In this document: in pieces, positions 43,772 to 53,598 of the stretch
Layout of the letters: the number at the start of each line of letters is the position of its first letter
Position numbering within the stretch: the stretch's first letter is position 1
Assembly (NCBI RefSeq): GCF_003472385.1
Contig: NZ_QRLV01000002.1
Location: 186,001-250,000, forward strand
Direction of reading: 5' to 3'
Origin: Sutterella sp. AM11-39
Lineage (GTDB): Bacteria > Pseudomonadota > Gammaproteobacteria > Burkholderiales > Burkholderiaceae_F
Length of the DNA stretch: 64,000 bases
Notes under the pieces: model-generated
What the model was told of the DNA's origin: nothing
Databases searched by the model: none
The model's input: only the letters and a program-made list of their open reading frames with translations
Program-made: the position numbers and the translations under genes

Positions 43772-44443
43772 TCAGACTTGCGGCTTTTCTTCGGTCTGAT
43801 CCTGCTCAGACATCTGCTTTTTAAGAGCAACGATCATCTGCAGCAGCTGATCCACCGCATTCTGCTTGCCCTTCGTGCTGATCAGACTCGGATAGATCTC
43901 GCGCACAACATCGGGCGATGAAGCCGTCATCAGCAGGCAGGGCGAGGTGAGCGCCATCACAATGATCTCGATTCTCGAGCCTTCTTCAGGAATGCCGAGG
44001 TAGCTTGCAATCACCTGTCGTATGGACATCACACGACGGGTACCGCGCGAGCGAACCACGCTGATGAATTCCTCCGACGGACCAGTAAAGACTTCACGTG
44101 CCCACAGAGCCAGATGCCACTGACTGCGGCCGCGCGGAGCCATCACCACCGTCTCGAGCACCTTGCGGACCTTATCAAGCGGATCGGCATCGCTGCGAAA
44201 ATACGCCTCGAGCTTGCTGTCAACGATTCCGTCGGGAATCTGCCGCACCACCTCACGGTAGAGCTCGTCGCGGCTGCCAAACCAGTAGTTCACGCTTGCC
44301 GCGCTCACTCCTGCAAGCTCGCACACGTCCTTGGCGTGTACCGACGCCCATCCGTAGCGCGCAGCCAAAATGCCTGCGGCATCAATGAGCGCCTGTCGCG
44401 TCGCCTGCCCGTCAATTCGTGCTTTTGCTGTTTCTTTTCTCAT
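43772..44443 (-). CDS. TetR-family regulator, CecR-like, last gene of the ABC exporter operon
   Basis: A 223-residue TetR regulator. The HTH is at about residues 28-58 (ASVHAKDVCELAGVSAASVN, NYWFGSRDELY). The C-terminal domain resembles CecR/YbiH-type (TetR_C DUF1956) with WHLALWAREVFTGPSEEF. It starts by a 4-nt ATGA overlap with the ybhR-like stop. In E. coli cecR precedes ybhGFSR and represses it. Here the regulator closes the operon, giving autoregulation as part of the same transcript. The ligand is unknown. Confidence 0.85.
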   Translation of the reverse strand: MRKETAKARIDGQATRQALIDAAGILAARYGWASVHAKDVCELAGVSAASVNYWFGSRDELYREVVRQIPDGIVDSKLEAYFRSDADPLDKVRKVLETVVMAPRGRSQWHLALWAREVFTGPSEEFISVVRSRGTRRVMSIRQVIASYLGIPEEGSRIEIIVMALTSPCLLMTASSPDVVREIYPSLISTKGKQNAVDQLLQMIVALKKQMSEQDQTEEKPQV

Positions 44444-45549
44444 AGTCGCTTTTTGAAGTAGTGGTATGCAAAGGGAAGAGTGACAGCCGCTACAGCAGCC
44501 GTCGGAATCATGGTTTGTGCAATATGCAGCCAACTTGCGTCAGCCAGATAGATGCGCCGCACGCTCAAAAGGGCAAAGCGCAGCGGATCGGCCCACGTGA
44601 TCGCCTGTACCCAAGCAGGCATATTGTCCACCGGCGTAAAAAGCCCGGACAAAAGCACCATCGGCACCAGCGTCACAAAAGCGATCAAAAGCCCCTGCTG
44701 CATCGTCTTGCTGTAAGCTGAAATCGCCAACCCCAGGCCCACGACGGCAAGCACAAACACCGCCATCACGGCATAGATTTTGAGGATACTGCCCATAAGT
44801 GGCACCTCAAACCAGAAGACCGAAATCAGGAAAATCAACGTCCCCTGGAAAATACCGATCAAAATCGGCACCACCGCTTTGGAGGCGAGCAGTTCCCCGG
44901 TCGTAAAGGGGGTCACCAAAAGTTGCTCGAAGGTTCCCATTTCACGCTCGCGGGCGACGGACAATGCCGAAAGGACCATGATCTGCAGCATCGACAACAT
45001 CATGATGAGGGCCGGCAATATGAACCATTGCGTGAGATTGTTCGGGTTATAGAGGTACCGAATGCTCTCAAAAACAGTCCCGGCACCCGATACGTTGCCC
45101 GCAATGATCGAAAGGTACCCGGCAGCCAGCTGTGCCGTCGTAGAGTTGCGCCCGTCGATGATCACCTGCACCTGCGCCGGTTTGCCTTCGGCCAGATTCT
45201 CGGCATAGTCCTGCCCGATCACCATCACCACCAACGCTTTGCCCGAATCAATCGCCGGCGCAATCTGGGCCGTGTTTTGCAGTGTCATCACCCGATCAAA
45301 GACCGCGCTCTGATCGACGGCGCGGATCAGCTCGGCGCTCTGTCGGGTTTTGGACATATCAAGCAGCGCATACGGAGCGTAGTCGAGATTGAATGTGGCG
45401 ACGTAGCCGAACAAAATGACGTAAAGGATCAACGGCCCCACGAGAATCATGCGGCTCGTGCGATCCTTCAGCGTCGTCAGCATCTCCTTGTGCAGCAACG
45501 CGCGAAAACGGGCGCTGCGGTCAAGCATCACGCGCAATGGGTTCGTCAT
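44440..45549 (-). CDS. ybhR: ABC-2 permease, YbhR-like
   Basis: A 369-residue membrane protein with one N-terminal helix, a large periplasmic domain (residues 50-160) and five C-terminal helices. REREMGTFEQLLVTPFTTGE is the ABC-2 coupling motif. With the ybhS-like partner it forms the export channel. The start at 45549 overlaps the ybhS stop by 4 nt; an in-frame ATG 7 codons upstream would overlap more. Confidence 0.85.
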   Translation of the reverse strand: MTNPLRVMLDRSARFRALLHKEMLTTLKDRTSRMILVGPLILYVILFGYVATFNLDYAPYALLDMSKTRQSAELIRAVDQSAVFDRVMTLQNTAQIAPAIDSGKALVVMVIGQDYAENLAEGKPAQVQVIIDGRNSTTAQLAAGYLSIIAGNVSGAGTVFESIRYLYNPNNLTQWFILPALIMMLSMLQIMVLSALSVAREREMGTFEQLLVTPFTTGELLASKAVVPILIGIFQGTLIFLISVFWFEVPLMGSILKIYAVMAVFVLAVVGLGLAISAYSKTMQQGLLIAFVTLVPMVLLSGLFTPVDNMPAWVQAITWADPLRFALLSVRRIYLADASWLHIAQTMIPTAAVAAVTLPFAYHYFKKRL

Positions 45550-46643
45550 TTTCGCAACCTCTTCTGACACAGACGGTAAGAAGCAGCAAAAGCCACCGCC
45601 GCAAAAAGCGACAGAATCACCAAGTTCTTGAGCACCAGATCTTCCATGCCGCCGGTGAGGAATCCCACCTTGAGCACCTCAAGGTAGTACGCAGGCGGCA
45701 GGCAATGCGCCATCACGTCGGCCCAGGCCGGCGCCGAACGCAGATCAAAGATAAAACCCGACAGAATCACGGCAGGCAAAAAGCTCACCAAAACCGTGAC
45801 CTGAGAAGCCAGAAACTGCGAACGGGTCACGCCGGAAATCATCAGTCCCAGTCCCAGCCCCATCAACAGGTACAAAGCCGAAGAACCCAAAATGATCCAG
45901 AAGCTGCCGCGCACCGGCACTTCGTAAAGGAAATAGGCCGCCGACATGCACAGCGCCCAGCCGAGCATGCCCAGGCAAAAGTACGGAAAAGTCTTGCTCA
46001 CCAGGATGGCCGAGGGCGAAGCAGGCGTTGCAATCATCGCCTCCATCGTGCCGCGCTCCCACTCGCGCGCCAATACCAGACTCGTCATCATGCAGCCCGT
46101 GAGCGTAAGCACGATCACGAAAAGACCCGGCACCAAGTACCACGTACTGATGACCGATTCGTTAAACCAAATGCGTGGCACCACGATGATGCCAGCACCG
46201 TCGGATTCCCCCGCCATCGCAATGCCGGCGGCGCCTGACACGGCATTAACGATCATGGTGGCGCGCGGCGCATCGATGCCGTCAACCACGATCTGACGCG
46301 AAACGGTCGAGGTGTTTTGCTTTTCAAAGACCGCCAGTGCCTCGATTTCGAAGTTTTCTAACGCCTTGAGCGCCTCGCCGCGGGCAGCGTAGACAATTGT
46401 CTTAAACGACTCGCTGGAAACAAGGCTTGCCGTGATGCGCTCGGTTTGCTCGGTGCGCGCCATATCGACCACTCCCAGCCGAATATTGCGCACATCGAAT
46501 GAAAGGCCGTAGCCAAACAGAATGATCAGCATCAGGGGCATGAAAACGCCGAGCAAAATGGCGCTCTTGTCGCGCAGAATCTGGCGCGTTTCTTTGAGCG
46601 TGAGCGCGGCGGCGTGCGTCAGCCACAAGGAGAAGGCGTTCAT
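45546..46643 (-). CDS. ybhS: ABC-2 permease, YbhS-like
   Basis: A 365-residue ABC-2 permease of the same layout as its neighbour: LKETRQILRDKSAILLGVFM at the N-terminus, a periplasmic domain, then LAREWERGTMEAMIATPASP as the coupling segment. It overlaps the ATPase gene by 4 nt. It probably heterodimerises with the YbhR-like protein. Confidence 0.87.
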   Translation of the reverse strand: MNAFSLWLTHAAALTLKETRQILRDKSAILLGVFMPLMLIILFGYGLSFDVRNIRLGVVDMARTEQTERITASLVSSESFKTIVYAARGEALKALENFEIEALAVFEKQNTSTVSRQIVVDGIDAPRATMIVNAVSGAAGIAMAGESDGAGIIVVPRIWFNESVISTWYLVPGLFVIVLTLTGCMMTSLVLAREWERGTMEAMIATPASPSAILVSKTFPYFCLGMLGWALCMSAAYFLYEVPVRGSFWIILGSSALYLLMGLGLGLMISGVTRSQFLASQVTVLVSFLPAVILSGFIFDLRSAPAWADVMAHCLPPAYYLEVLKVGFLTGGMEDLVLKNLVILSLFAAVAFAASYRLCQKRLRK

Positions 46644-48448
46644 GCAGCCTCCTTTCGACGATCAGCCTCTTCACGGCGCGCCTGCGTCACCACGCGGATA
46701 AATGCTTCGTTCATCGTCGCACAGCCTGCACGCACCGCCTCGGGCGTACCCAGAATCAGACTTTTGCCTGCATCCTGAATCAGGATGCGGTCACAGTAGA
46801 GCGCCTCTTCCATAAAGTGCGTCGTCACCACCACCGTGGTGCCGCTGCGCGCAAGCGCCGTCACCCAGCGCCAGAAACGACGTCGAGTCGGGATGTCGGC
46901 TCCGCTCGTGGGCTCATCCAAAAAGAGAATCTGCGGCCGGTGCAAAAGCGCCGTGGCCATCGACAGGCGCTGCTTGTAGCCGCCCGGTAACGTACCGGCA
47001 GGCCGATCGGCAAACGGCTCGAGACCGAAAGCCTGCATCACCTGAGCTATGCGCTTTTTGCCACGAGAACCCGTAAGCCCGTAGGCACCGGCAAAAAAAG
47101 TCAGGTTTTCCAAAACGGACAACCCGGGGTAAAGCGAAAACTTTTGCGACATGTAGCCCAGAAGCTCACGAGCCTTTTCCCGGGCGTGGCGCACATCGAC
47201 GCCCGCGACGCACAGTTCACCTTCTGAGACTTCCAACAATCCGCACAGCATCTTGAAGGTCGTCGTCTTACCCGCGCCGTTGGGCCCGAGCAACCCGAAA
47301 ATCTCGCCGCGAGCTACATCAAAATCGGTCTTGTCAACCGCCACAAAGGTGCCGAAACGCCGTACCAGCCCCTTGGCGTGAATCACGCTGCCTGGATCGC
47401 CCTCAAGAACCTTTTCGTCAACAGAAGCACCCGACGATTCAAAAAGCGACAGGCTTTCTTCAGCTTCAAGACGCCAGTCGCCCAAAAATCCCTTTCGCAG
47501 CACCAGATAACCGTCTTCAAGCGTGCTCGGACGCTCGGTGAAACGCACACCGGGATAAAGAGCCTGCAGCTGCTGCGTGTCGCTTGCTCCGTTTGTCAGA
47601 AGTCGGACGCCGGCCGCCTCCGGCACCGCGTCCAGCAGATGCTCCGTATCGGCAATGAGACGATCCTGCAGCAGGCGCACCGGCAAACCGCTTTTTTCCT
47701 GCTCGGCAAAAAAAGTGCAACCCTTGGCGTGTCGGGCAATCGACTCGGGCGTACCGGCCACGCGCATGTGTCCTTCTTCAAGAACGATCACGTCGTCGCA
47801 AAGCGCCGCTTCGTCCATGTATGTGGTCGCCACCACGATAAGCATGTCACGCGCGGCCGCATTTTCGCGCAGGATGCGCCACAAATCGCGGCGCGAAAGA
47901 GGGTCGACACCAACCGTCGGCTCGTCCAAAAGCAAGATACGGGGACGGTTTAAGAGCGCACAGGCCAAACCCAGCTTTTGCTTCATGCCGCCCGAAAGTT
48001 TTCCTGCCGGCCGCTCGGTAAACGCGGTAAGCGCCGTCATCTCAAGAAGCTCTCGGGTGCGCTCCTTTCGGTCGTTTTCGGAAAGTCCGAACAAATCGGC
48101 ATAGAGCTTGAAGTTTTCCGCAACGCTCAAGTCTTCATAGAGCCCGAACTTCTGCGGCATATAGCCGCACTGCTTTTGCAGTCGTGCAAGATTTTTGCCA
48201 TAGAGCCGCTCGCCGAACACCGTCACGCGTCCGGCCGTTGGTTGCAGAATGCCCGCCGCAATGCGCATCAGCGTCGTCTTGCCCGCGCCGTCAGCCCCTA
48301 CGAGCGCCACCAGGCGCGACGAGGCAAAGCGCGCCGTGATGCCGCTTAGAATTTCACCCGCTCCTTTCTCCGAGCGGCTCACGGATTCAAAGGCAAGTGC
48401 ACAGTCCCGCCCTTTGTCCGAAGTCAAGCCAATCGCCGCGTCCGTCAT
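46640..48448 (-). CDS. ybhF: Fused dual-NBD ABC ATPase, YbhF-like
   Basis: A 602-residue cytoplasmic ATPase with two nucleotide-binding domains in one chain. The first has Walker A GADGAGKTTLMR and signature KLSGGMKQKLGLA. The second has GPNGAGKTTTFK and the altered signature TLPGGYKQRLSMA, with Walker B ILFLDEPTSGADIP. It drives the YbhSR channel. It follows the membrane-fusion gene by 13 nt. In E. coli YbhFSR affects tolerance to cefoperazone and chloramphenicol. Confidence 0.9.
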   Translation of the reverse strand: MTDAAIGLTSDKGRDCALAFESVSRSEKGAGEILSGITARFASSRLVALVGADGAGKTTLMRIAAGILQPTAGRVTVFGERLYGKNLARLQKQCGYMPQKFGLYEDLSVAENFKLYADLFGLSENDRKERTRELLEMTALTAFTERPAGKLSGGMKQKLGLACALLNRPRILLLDEPTVGVDPLSRRDLWRILRENAAARDMLIVVATTYMDEAALCDDVIVLEEGHMRVAGTPESIARHAKGCTFFAEQEKSGLPVRLLQDRLIADTEHLLDAVPEAAGVRLLTNGASDTQQLQALYPGVRFTERPSTLEDGYLVLRKGFLGDWRLEAEESLSLFESSGASVDEKVLEGDPGSVIHAKGLVRRFGTFVAVDKTDFDVARGEIFGLLGPNGAGKTTTFKMLCGLLEVSEGELCVAGVDVRHAREKARELLGYMSQKFSLYPGLSVLENLTFFAGAYGLTGSRGKKRIAQVMQAFGLEPFADRPAGTLPGGYKQRLSMATALLHRPQILFLDEPTSGADIPTRRRFWRWVTALARSGTTVVVTTHFMEEALYCDRILIQDAGKSLILGTPEAVRAGCATMNEAFIRVVTQARREEADRRKEAA

Positions 48449-48461
48449 AGCGTCGCTTCCG

Positions 48462-49439
48462 TCACTCGCTCAACTGAACCGTGGCTGGCATTCCCAGCCG
48501 CAGTCGGTGGTCGGGATCCTGAACGGTCACACGAACTTCGTAGACCAACGCAGTTCTCAGAGCTTCGGTCTGCACCGTCTTGGGCGTGAATTCCGCAACG
48601 GTCGAGACAAAGCCCACCGTGCCGTCAAACGGTTCCCGCGGGTAGCTGTCGGAATAAACCTTCACTTTCTGCCCCACGGAGATCTTTCCGAGGTTGATCT
48701 CATCAATCCAGGCGCGCACCCACATGGGGTCCATCAGCGCGATTTCGTAGACCGGAGCGGACGCAGAGACCATGTCTCCCTTTTCCTTCAGACGACTACG
48801 CACGACGCCGTCGGAAGGAGCCTTAAGTTCACAGTTGCGCAACGCGCGGGCGGCATCGTCAAGTCCGGTCCTAGCCAACGCCACATTGGCTCGCGCCACA
48901 TCAATCTGTTCAATACGCGTGCCCGCAAGCAATAAATCGAGATTCTTTTTGGCGGCCAACGCCTGGGCCCGAGACACGCGCGCCTGCGAGCAGGCCTGAT
49001 CGACCATCTGTTCGGTCGTCGCCTGGCCAAGCTTTTGTTCGCGCTCGCAGATGCGCTGCGCCAAATCGGCCGAAGCGGCATTGGCCTTGTAAGTCGCCCG
49101 AGCCGCATCGATTTCTTCAACGCGGGATCCCGCAAGCAGCAAATCGAGTTCTTTCTGACGCACCTGCAGCGTGGCGCGGGCGTTTTCAAGCGCAATGGCG
49201 TAACGCTCGTCGTCAAGCTTGGCAAGCACATCGCCCGCCTTGACTGTATCTCCCTCTTCAACCGACACCTGCCCGATGCGTCCGGATTCCTCAAACGCCA
49301 AATCCACCGTGCGCATGTCGACGCTGCCATAGATTTTCAGCGCATCGCCGGCCGCTTGGCGATTGGAAACATAGACGTAGCCCAAACCAGCCGCCACGCA
49401 CAACGCCAAGACCGCCGCCACGATTTTTTTGGACGCCAT
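48462..49439 (-). CDS. ybhG: HlyD-family membrane fusion protein, YbhG-like
   Basis: A 325-residue periplasmic adaptor. An N-terminal anchor helix (VAAVLALCVAAGLGYVYV) is followed by a biotinyl-lipoyl half (SVEEGDTVKAGDVLAKLDDE), a long coiled-coil hairpin (residues 85-200), and KAPSDGVVRSRLKEKGDMVS. It links the ABC permeases to an outer-membrane channel, which is not encoded here. It is the first gene of the operon; AAGGA precedes its ATG. Upstream, GAGTTCAAA and GAATTCAAA on the minus strand repeat directly 18 nt apart and could be regulator contacts. Confidence 0.88.
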   Translation of the reverse strand: MASKKIVAAVLALCVAAGLGYVYVSNRQAAGDALKIYGSVDMRTVDLAFEESGRIGQVSVEEGDTVKAGDVLAKLDDERYAIALENARATLQVRQKELDLLLAGSRVEEIDAARATYKANAASADLAQRICEREQKLGQATTEQMVDQACSQARVSRAQALAAKKNLDLLLAGTRIEQIDVARANVALARTGLDDAARALRNCELKAPSDGVVRSRLKEKGDMVSASAPVYEIALMDPMWVRAWIDEINLGKISVGQKVKVYSDSYPREPFDGTVGFVSTVAEFTPKTVQTEALRTALVYEVRVTVQDPDHRLRLGMPATVQLSE

Positions 49440-49583
49440 ATCTGTAATCCTTTTCGAATTTATCTGTTTGAATTCTAATTGTAATTTGAACTCAAAAGCA
49501 AAAAAAAGAAACCCTCACTCCGCGCAGGCGGCCGCAGTCGATCGTCCGCCCGCGCAAAGCCGGATTTCAGGTTTCGGGTACCG

Positions 49584-51215
49584 TCAGATGTCTTCGCTCA
49601 CCATGTCGATGGCACCGCACGGGCATTCGTTGGCACAGATGCCACAGCCCTTGCAGTAGTCGTAGTTGAACTTGAACTTCTTGCCGGGTCCGAGCTTGAT
49701 GACCGCGTTGTCGGGACACACGCCGTAGCAGTTGTCGCATTCGAAGCAATTGCCGCAGCTCATGCAGCGACGCGCTTCAAAAAGAGCGTTTTCTTCGGTC
49801 AGTCCGTGCTGCACTTCGTCAAAGGTCGTCGTACGACGTGCGAGGTCAAGCATCGGACGCACCGTCTTCGGAGCGTCTGCGTAGTACCAGGTATGCAGTC
49901 GATCGAAGCTTGCCAGAGGCGCTTTCGGGGGTTCGACGTACTTCTCGCCCTTGAGGTAGGCGGAAATGGCGCGTGCGGCCTTCTTGCCGTGGCCGATGGC
50001 CACCGTCACGTTCTTGTCGCCCTTGACCATGTCGCCGCCCGCAAAGATGCCGGGCACCGACGTCATCATGGCTTCGTCGACCACGAGTTCGTCGTCCTGA
50101 GCCTGCAGACCGGGGAAGTTGGCAAGAAAACCGAGATTGGTCTGCTGACCGAGCGCAAGCACCACCGTATCGACGGCGATGTTTTCGTAGACGCCCGTGC
50201 CGCGCGGCTTGCCGTTTTCGTCAAGCTCCATCTTCTCGATCTTGATTTCGCCGCCCTGCGCCTCACGAATGGTAGAAAGCCACTTCATGTTGACGCCTTC
50301 CTCAATGGCCTCCTGAATTTCGGTCTGATGCGCCGGCGCGCGATCGCGCGTGCGGCGATACACCACAAGAGGTTCTGCTCCCATGCGGCGCACGGTGCGG
50401 GCCACGTCAATGGCGGTGTTGCCGCCGCCGTAAATGGCCACGCGGCGGCCGAGCATCGGCTTTTCATCCTCGGCAACATCCTTAAGAACGCTCACGGCGT
50501 CCAGAACGCGCGAGGCGTCGCCAGCGGGGATATAGGTGCGGCGGGCCAAATGTGCGCCCACGCCCAGGAATACGGCGTCGTACTTTCCGTCCTTCATTTC
50601 CTGCGCGAGATCGGTCACTTCACGACCGTATTCGATCGTCACGCCCGTACGCACAATGCGCTCGATTTCCGCGTCAAGCACTTCGCGGGGCAAACGATAC
50701 TTCGGAATGCCGTAACGCATCATGCCGCCGCCGGCCTGTGCACCTTCGACAACATGCACGGTGTGTCCGGCCTGCCGCAGATGGTATGCGGCGCTCAAGC
50801 CGGCGGGACCGGCGCCCACCACGAGCACGCGCTTGCCGGTTTCCTGCTGAGGCTTGGGCAGATCCCACCCCTTGGCAAGCGCATTGTCGCCCAGGAATCG
50901 CTCCACCGAATTGATACCCACGGATTCGTCGAGTCCGCCGCGGTTGCAGGCCGTTTCACAGGTGTGATAGCACACGCGGCCCATGCAGGCCGGGAACGGA
51001 TTGTCGGCCGTGATGCGCTTCCAGGCTTCTTCGTAGTTGCCCGACTCGGCCGCATACAACCACGCCTGGCACTTTTCGCCGGCAGGGCACTTGGCGTTGC
51101 ACGGCGGCAGTCGGTTGACATAGGTCGGCTTAACGGTACGCCAAGAGCCCGTGCGGTTTTCCAGAGAACTGCCCACATCGAGCGTAATGGCAAAAGGAGT
51201 ATTTTTCTGAGTCAT
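49584..51215 (-). CDS. GltD-like flavoprotein fused to PorD-type ferredoxin
   Basis: A 543-residue protein of three parts. Residues 36-105 hold the DPYD-type Fe-S cysteines (CNAKCPAGEKCQAW and CMGRVCYHTCETACNRGG). Residues 130-430 bind FAD and NAD(P)H (GAGPAGLSAAYHLRQAGH, YGGGNTAIDVARTVRRMG). Residues 480-540 carry two 4Fe-4S sites (CMSCGNCFECDNCYGVCP and CKGCGICANECPCGAIDM) as in the PorD subunit. It ends the por operon and so probably connects ferredoxin-level electrons of the oxidoreductase with NAD(P)H. Confidence 0.88.
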   Translation of the reverse strand: MTQKNTPFAITLDVGSSLENRTGSWRTVKPTYVNRLPPCNAKCPAGEKCQAWLYAAESGNYEEAWKRITADNPFPACMGRVCYHTCETACNRGGLDESVGINSVERFLGDNALAKGWDLPKPQQETGKRVLVVGAGPAGLSAAYHLRQAGHTVHVVEGAQAGGGMMRYGIPKYRLPREVLDAEIERIVRTGVTIEYGREVTDLAQEMKDGKYDAVFLGVGAHLARRTYIPAGDASRVLDAVSVLKDVAEDEKPMLGRRVAIYGGGNTAIDVARTVRRMGAEPLVVYRRTRDRAPAHQTEIQEAIEEGVNMKWLSTIREAQGGEIKIEKMELDENGKPRGTGVYENIAVDTVVLALGQQTNLGFLANFPGLQAQDDELVVDEAMMTSVPGIFAGGDMVKGDKNVTVAIGHGKKAARAISAYLKGEKYVEPPKAPLASFDRLHTWYYADAPKTVRPMLDLARRTTTFDEVQHGLTEENALFEARRCMSCGNCFECDNCYGVCPDNAVIKLGPGKKFKFNYDYCKGCGICANECPCGAIDMVSEDI

Positions 51216-51256
51216 TTTCTTAACTTCCGCTCACAGTCAGTCGCTTTGACAGCGGA

Positions 51257-52318
51257 TCAAATCACATGATGACGTTCTTCGGCCTGTTCGGGCACCGGAA
51301 TATCGTCGCCCTGCTCGTCGCCGAGCAAGCCGTAGCGGGCGATGTTGCGATCGGCAAGCGCCTGCATGCGCTGCACGATTTCCGGATTGCCCTTCTTGCC
51401 GAACAAGTGTGCAAAGCGCTTCTGCAGCATCAGATACTTCTCGACGGGCTGCTTGCGACGGATCTTGGAAACATTGGTCACCTCACCGTATTCGGCTTCA
51501 AAGACCGGGAACAAACCGGTTTCGTGTGCAAGACGCGCGAGTTCAATCGTCTTGGCCGACGGAGCGCCCCAGCCAAGCGGGCATGGAACGAGAATGTGGA
51601 TATAGCGCGCGCCGTGAAAACTCATTGCATAACGCACCTTGCGTTCCAGATCGTGCAGATCGGCCACGGTGGCAGTTGCCACGTAGGGAATGCCGTGCGC
51701 CATGGCGATGGCGGGCACGTTCTTGCCCTGACCGAAACTGTTGCCCGGGAAATCGGGCGTCGGCATCGTCGTCGCCGTACGGGCCGCCGGAGGCGTTGCC
51801 GAGGAACGCTGCACGCCGGTGTTCATGTAGGCCTCGTTGTCAAAGCAGATATAGAGCACGTCGTCGTTGCGCTCGAACATGCCAGAGAGGCAACCGAAGC
51901 CGATGTCGGTGGTGCCGCCGTCACCGCCCAGAGCAAGGATGCGGACGGCTTCGCCGCCCTTCTTGCGAGCCTTGACGCGCGCGGCAGCGGCCAGACCGGT
52001 CGCAACGGCCGCCGTATTGCCGAAAAGCGAATGGAACCACGGCAGCTGCCAGGCGCTTTCGGGATACGGCGTGGAGAAGACTTCCAGGCAGCCCGTGGCG
52101 TTGGTAGCAATGATCTGGCCGTTGGTGGCGGCAAAGGCCGCGTCAACTGCGTAGCGTGCGCCGAGTGCTTCGCCGCACCCCTGGCAGGCGCGGTGACCGG
52201 AATTCAGAGCGTTGTGACGCTCCTGAGAAGACTGAACGGTACGATCCGTCGGGTCAAGGAGGCGATTGCCGACCGTCCAGGTGCCCGTTTGATAAAAGCG
52301 GATTGCTGATTCCTGCAT
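51257..52318 (-). CDS. porB: 2-oxoacid (pyruvate):ferredoxin oxidoreductase, beta subunit
   Basis: A 353-residue TPP-binding subunit. CQGCGEALGARYAVD opens the domain, and GGDGGTTDIGFGCLSGM begins the GDG...N thiamine-diphosphate motif that ends in FDNEAYMNTG. C-terminal residues 260-350 are typical of long PorB forms. With PorA it decarboxylates pyruvate or a related 2-oxoacid to the acyl-CoA. It lies 21 nt after porA. Confidence 0.9.
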   Translation of the reverse strand: MQESAIRFYQTGTWTVGNRLLDPTDRTVQSSQERHNALNSGHRACQGCGEALGARYAVDAAFAATNGQIIATNATGCLEVFSTPYPESAWQLPWFHSLFGNTAAVATGLAAAARVKARKKGGEAVRILALGGDGGTTDIGFGCLSGMFERNDDVLYICFDNEAYMNTGVQRSSATPPAARTATTMPTPDFPGNSFGQGKNVPAIAMAHGIPYVATATVADLHDLERKVRYAMSFHGARYIHILVPCPLGWGAPSAKTIELARLAHETGLFPVFEAEYGEVTNVSKIRRKQPVEKYLMLQKRFAHLFGKKGNPEIVQRMQALADRNIARYGLLGDEQGDDIPVPEQAEERHHVI

Positions 52319-52339
52319 TTGGTATTGCCTCTTTTGACG

Positions 52340-53584
52340 TTACTGGTGCATCGCCGCATCGCGGATCAATGCTTCGGGCACGGGGCCGGACTTGCGGGTC
52401 TTGCGCTCGCGTTCCAGCTGACGCTCAACGAGTTCCTTGTTGAGATCCATAAAGGTAAGCGCTTCGAGTTGATGCGCCGCTGCATCCTTTAGCATCTTCT
52501 TGAGGGAAGCCTTCGTGATGGCGCGGCCGCCCAGACCGGCGATAACCGTGTAGCGGGCAACGTTCGGATCCTTGAGCGACACCATGATGTCACGGCTCAG
52601 CACGCCGCCCGAACCCACGGCAAGCGTACGTTCGAGCACGACCACAGTCTTGGCGCCTTCAAGGGCTTCGCCCATCACTTCGACCGGGAACGGGCGGAAG
52701 CACTTGACACCCACGACGCCGATCTTGAGATCCGACTCTTCGCGCAGTTCGTCGACGGCGTCCTTGATCGTGCCCAGGCACGATCCCATGGCAACGATGC
52801 GGATATCGGCATCTTCGCAGCGATAGGTGTGCACGAGGCCGCCCGAGCTGCGTCCGAACACTTCCTTGAATTCGGCAGCCACCTGCGGGATAAGTTCAAG
52901 CGCCTGGCGCTGTTTGACGTGCGCAAGATAACGCACTTCGGTAAAGGCCTCGGGACCGACCATAGCACCGATGGAGATCGGATCGCTCGGGTCGAGTTCT
53001 TGGCGGGGTGAATAGGGCGGCAGGAACTTGTCGACTTCTTCCTGAGAGGGAATGTCAATGCGTTCAAAGGCGTGCGTGAGCACAAAGCCGTCCATGCAGA
53101 CCATCACCGGCAGCGAGAGCTCTTCGGCGATGCGGAAAGCCTGAATGTGAAGGTCGGCCGCTTCCTGGTTCGTTTCGGCAAAGATCTGAATCCAGCCGCT
53201 GTCGCGCTGGCTCATCGAGTCCGAATGGTCGTTCCAGATGTTGATCGGCGCGCCGATGGCGCGATTGGCAACGGTCATTACGATGGGTAGGCCCAGACCG
53301 GAAGCGTTGTAGACAGCTTCGACCATGTAGAGCAGGCCCTGAGAGGCCGTCGCGGTGTAGGCGCGGGCGCCGCCCACGCTGGCGCCGATGGCCACTGACA
53401 TGGCGGCAAATTCGCTTTCGACGTTAATGTATTCGCAGTTAGGGATCAGCCCCTTGCGGGTCATCGTGCCGAGCGCTTCCACAATATGGGTCTGCGGCGA
53501 AATCGGATACGCGCAGATCACTTCGGGTCGGCACAGCGCAACAGCCTGCGCAACGCCCTGACTGCCTTCGATTTGCTTGAGCAT
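52340..53584 (-). CDS. porA: 2-oxoacid (pyruvate):ferredoxin oxidoreductase, alpha subunit
   Basis: A 414-residue subunit. EVICAYPISPQTHIVEAL and SEFAAMSVAIGASVGGARAY, GLPIVMTVANRAIGAPINIW form the pyrimidine-binding domain I, and the domain II follows (residues 230-370). The enzyme is oxygen-sensitive in most organisms, so this supports anaerobic metabolism. It lies 14 nt after porG. Pyruvate is the likeliest substrate; 2-ketoisovalerate is an alternative. Confidence 0.9.
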   Translation of the reverse strand: MLKQIEGSQGVAQAVALCRPEVICAYPISPQTHIVEALGTMTRKGLIPNCEYINVESEFAAMSVAIGASVGGARAYTATASQGLLYMVEAVYNASGLGLPIVMTVANRAIGAPINIWNDHSDSMSQRDSGWIQIFAETNQEAADLHIQAFRIAEELSLPVMVCMDGFVLTHAFERIDIPSQEEVDKFLPPYSPRQELDPSDPISIGAMVGPEAFTEVRYLAHVKQRQALELIPQVAAEFKEVFGRSSGGLVHTYRCEDADIRIVAMGSCLGTIKDAVDELREESDLKIGVVGVKCFRPFPVEVMGEALEGAKTVVVLERTLAVGSGGVLSRDIMVSLKDPNVARYTVIAGLGGRAITKASLKKMLKDAAAHQLEALTFMDLNKELVERQLERERKTRKSGPVPEALIRDAAMHQ

Positions 53585-53598
53585 CAGTTTTCCTCCGC

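Noticed and set aside
43745..43775. Regulation of the TetA-like pump by the adjacent TetR gene.
   Set aside because: The TetR gene is coupled to the opposite ABC exporter operon by a 4-nt overlap and its family matches CecR, not TetR(A-H) repressors, which are divergent from tetA.
49806..51269. Long plus-strand open frame opposite the GltD-PorD fusion gene.
   Set aside because: Shadow of a well-supported gene; composition is not protein-like and no start signal exists.
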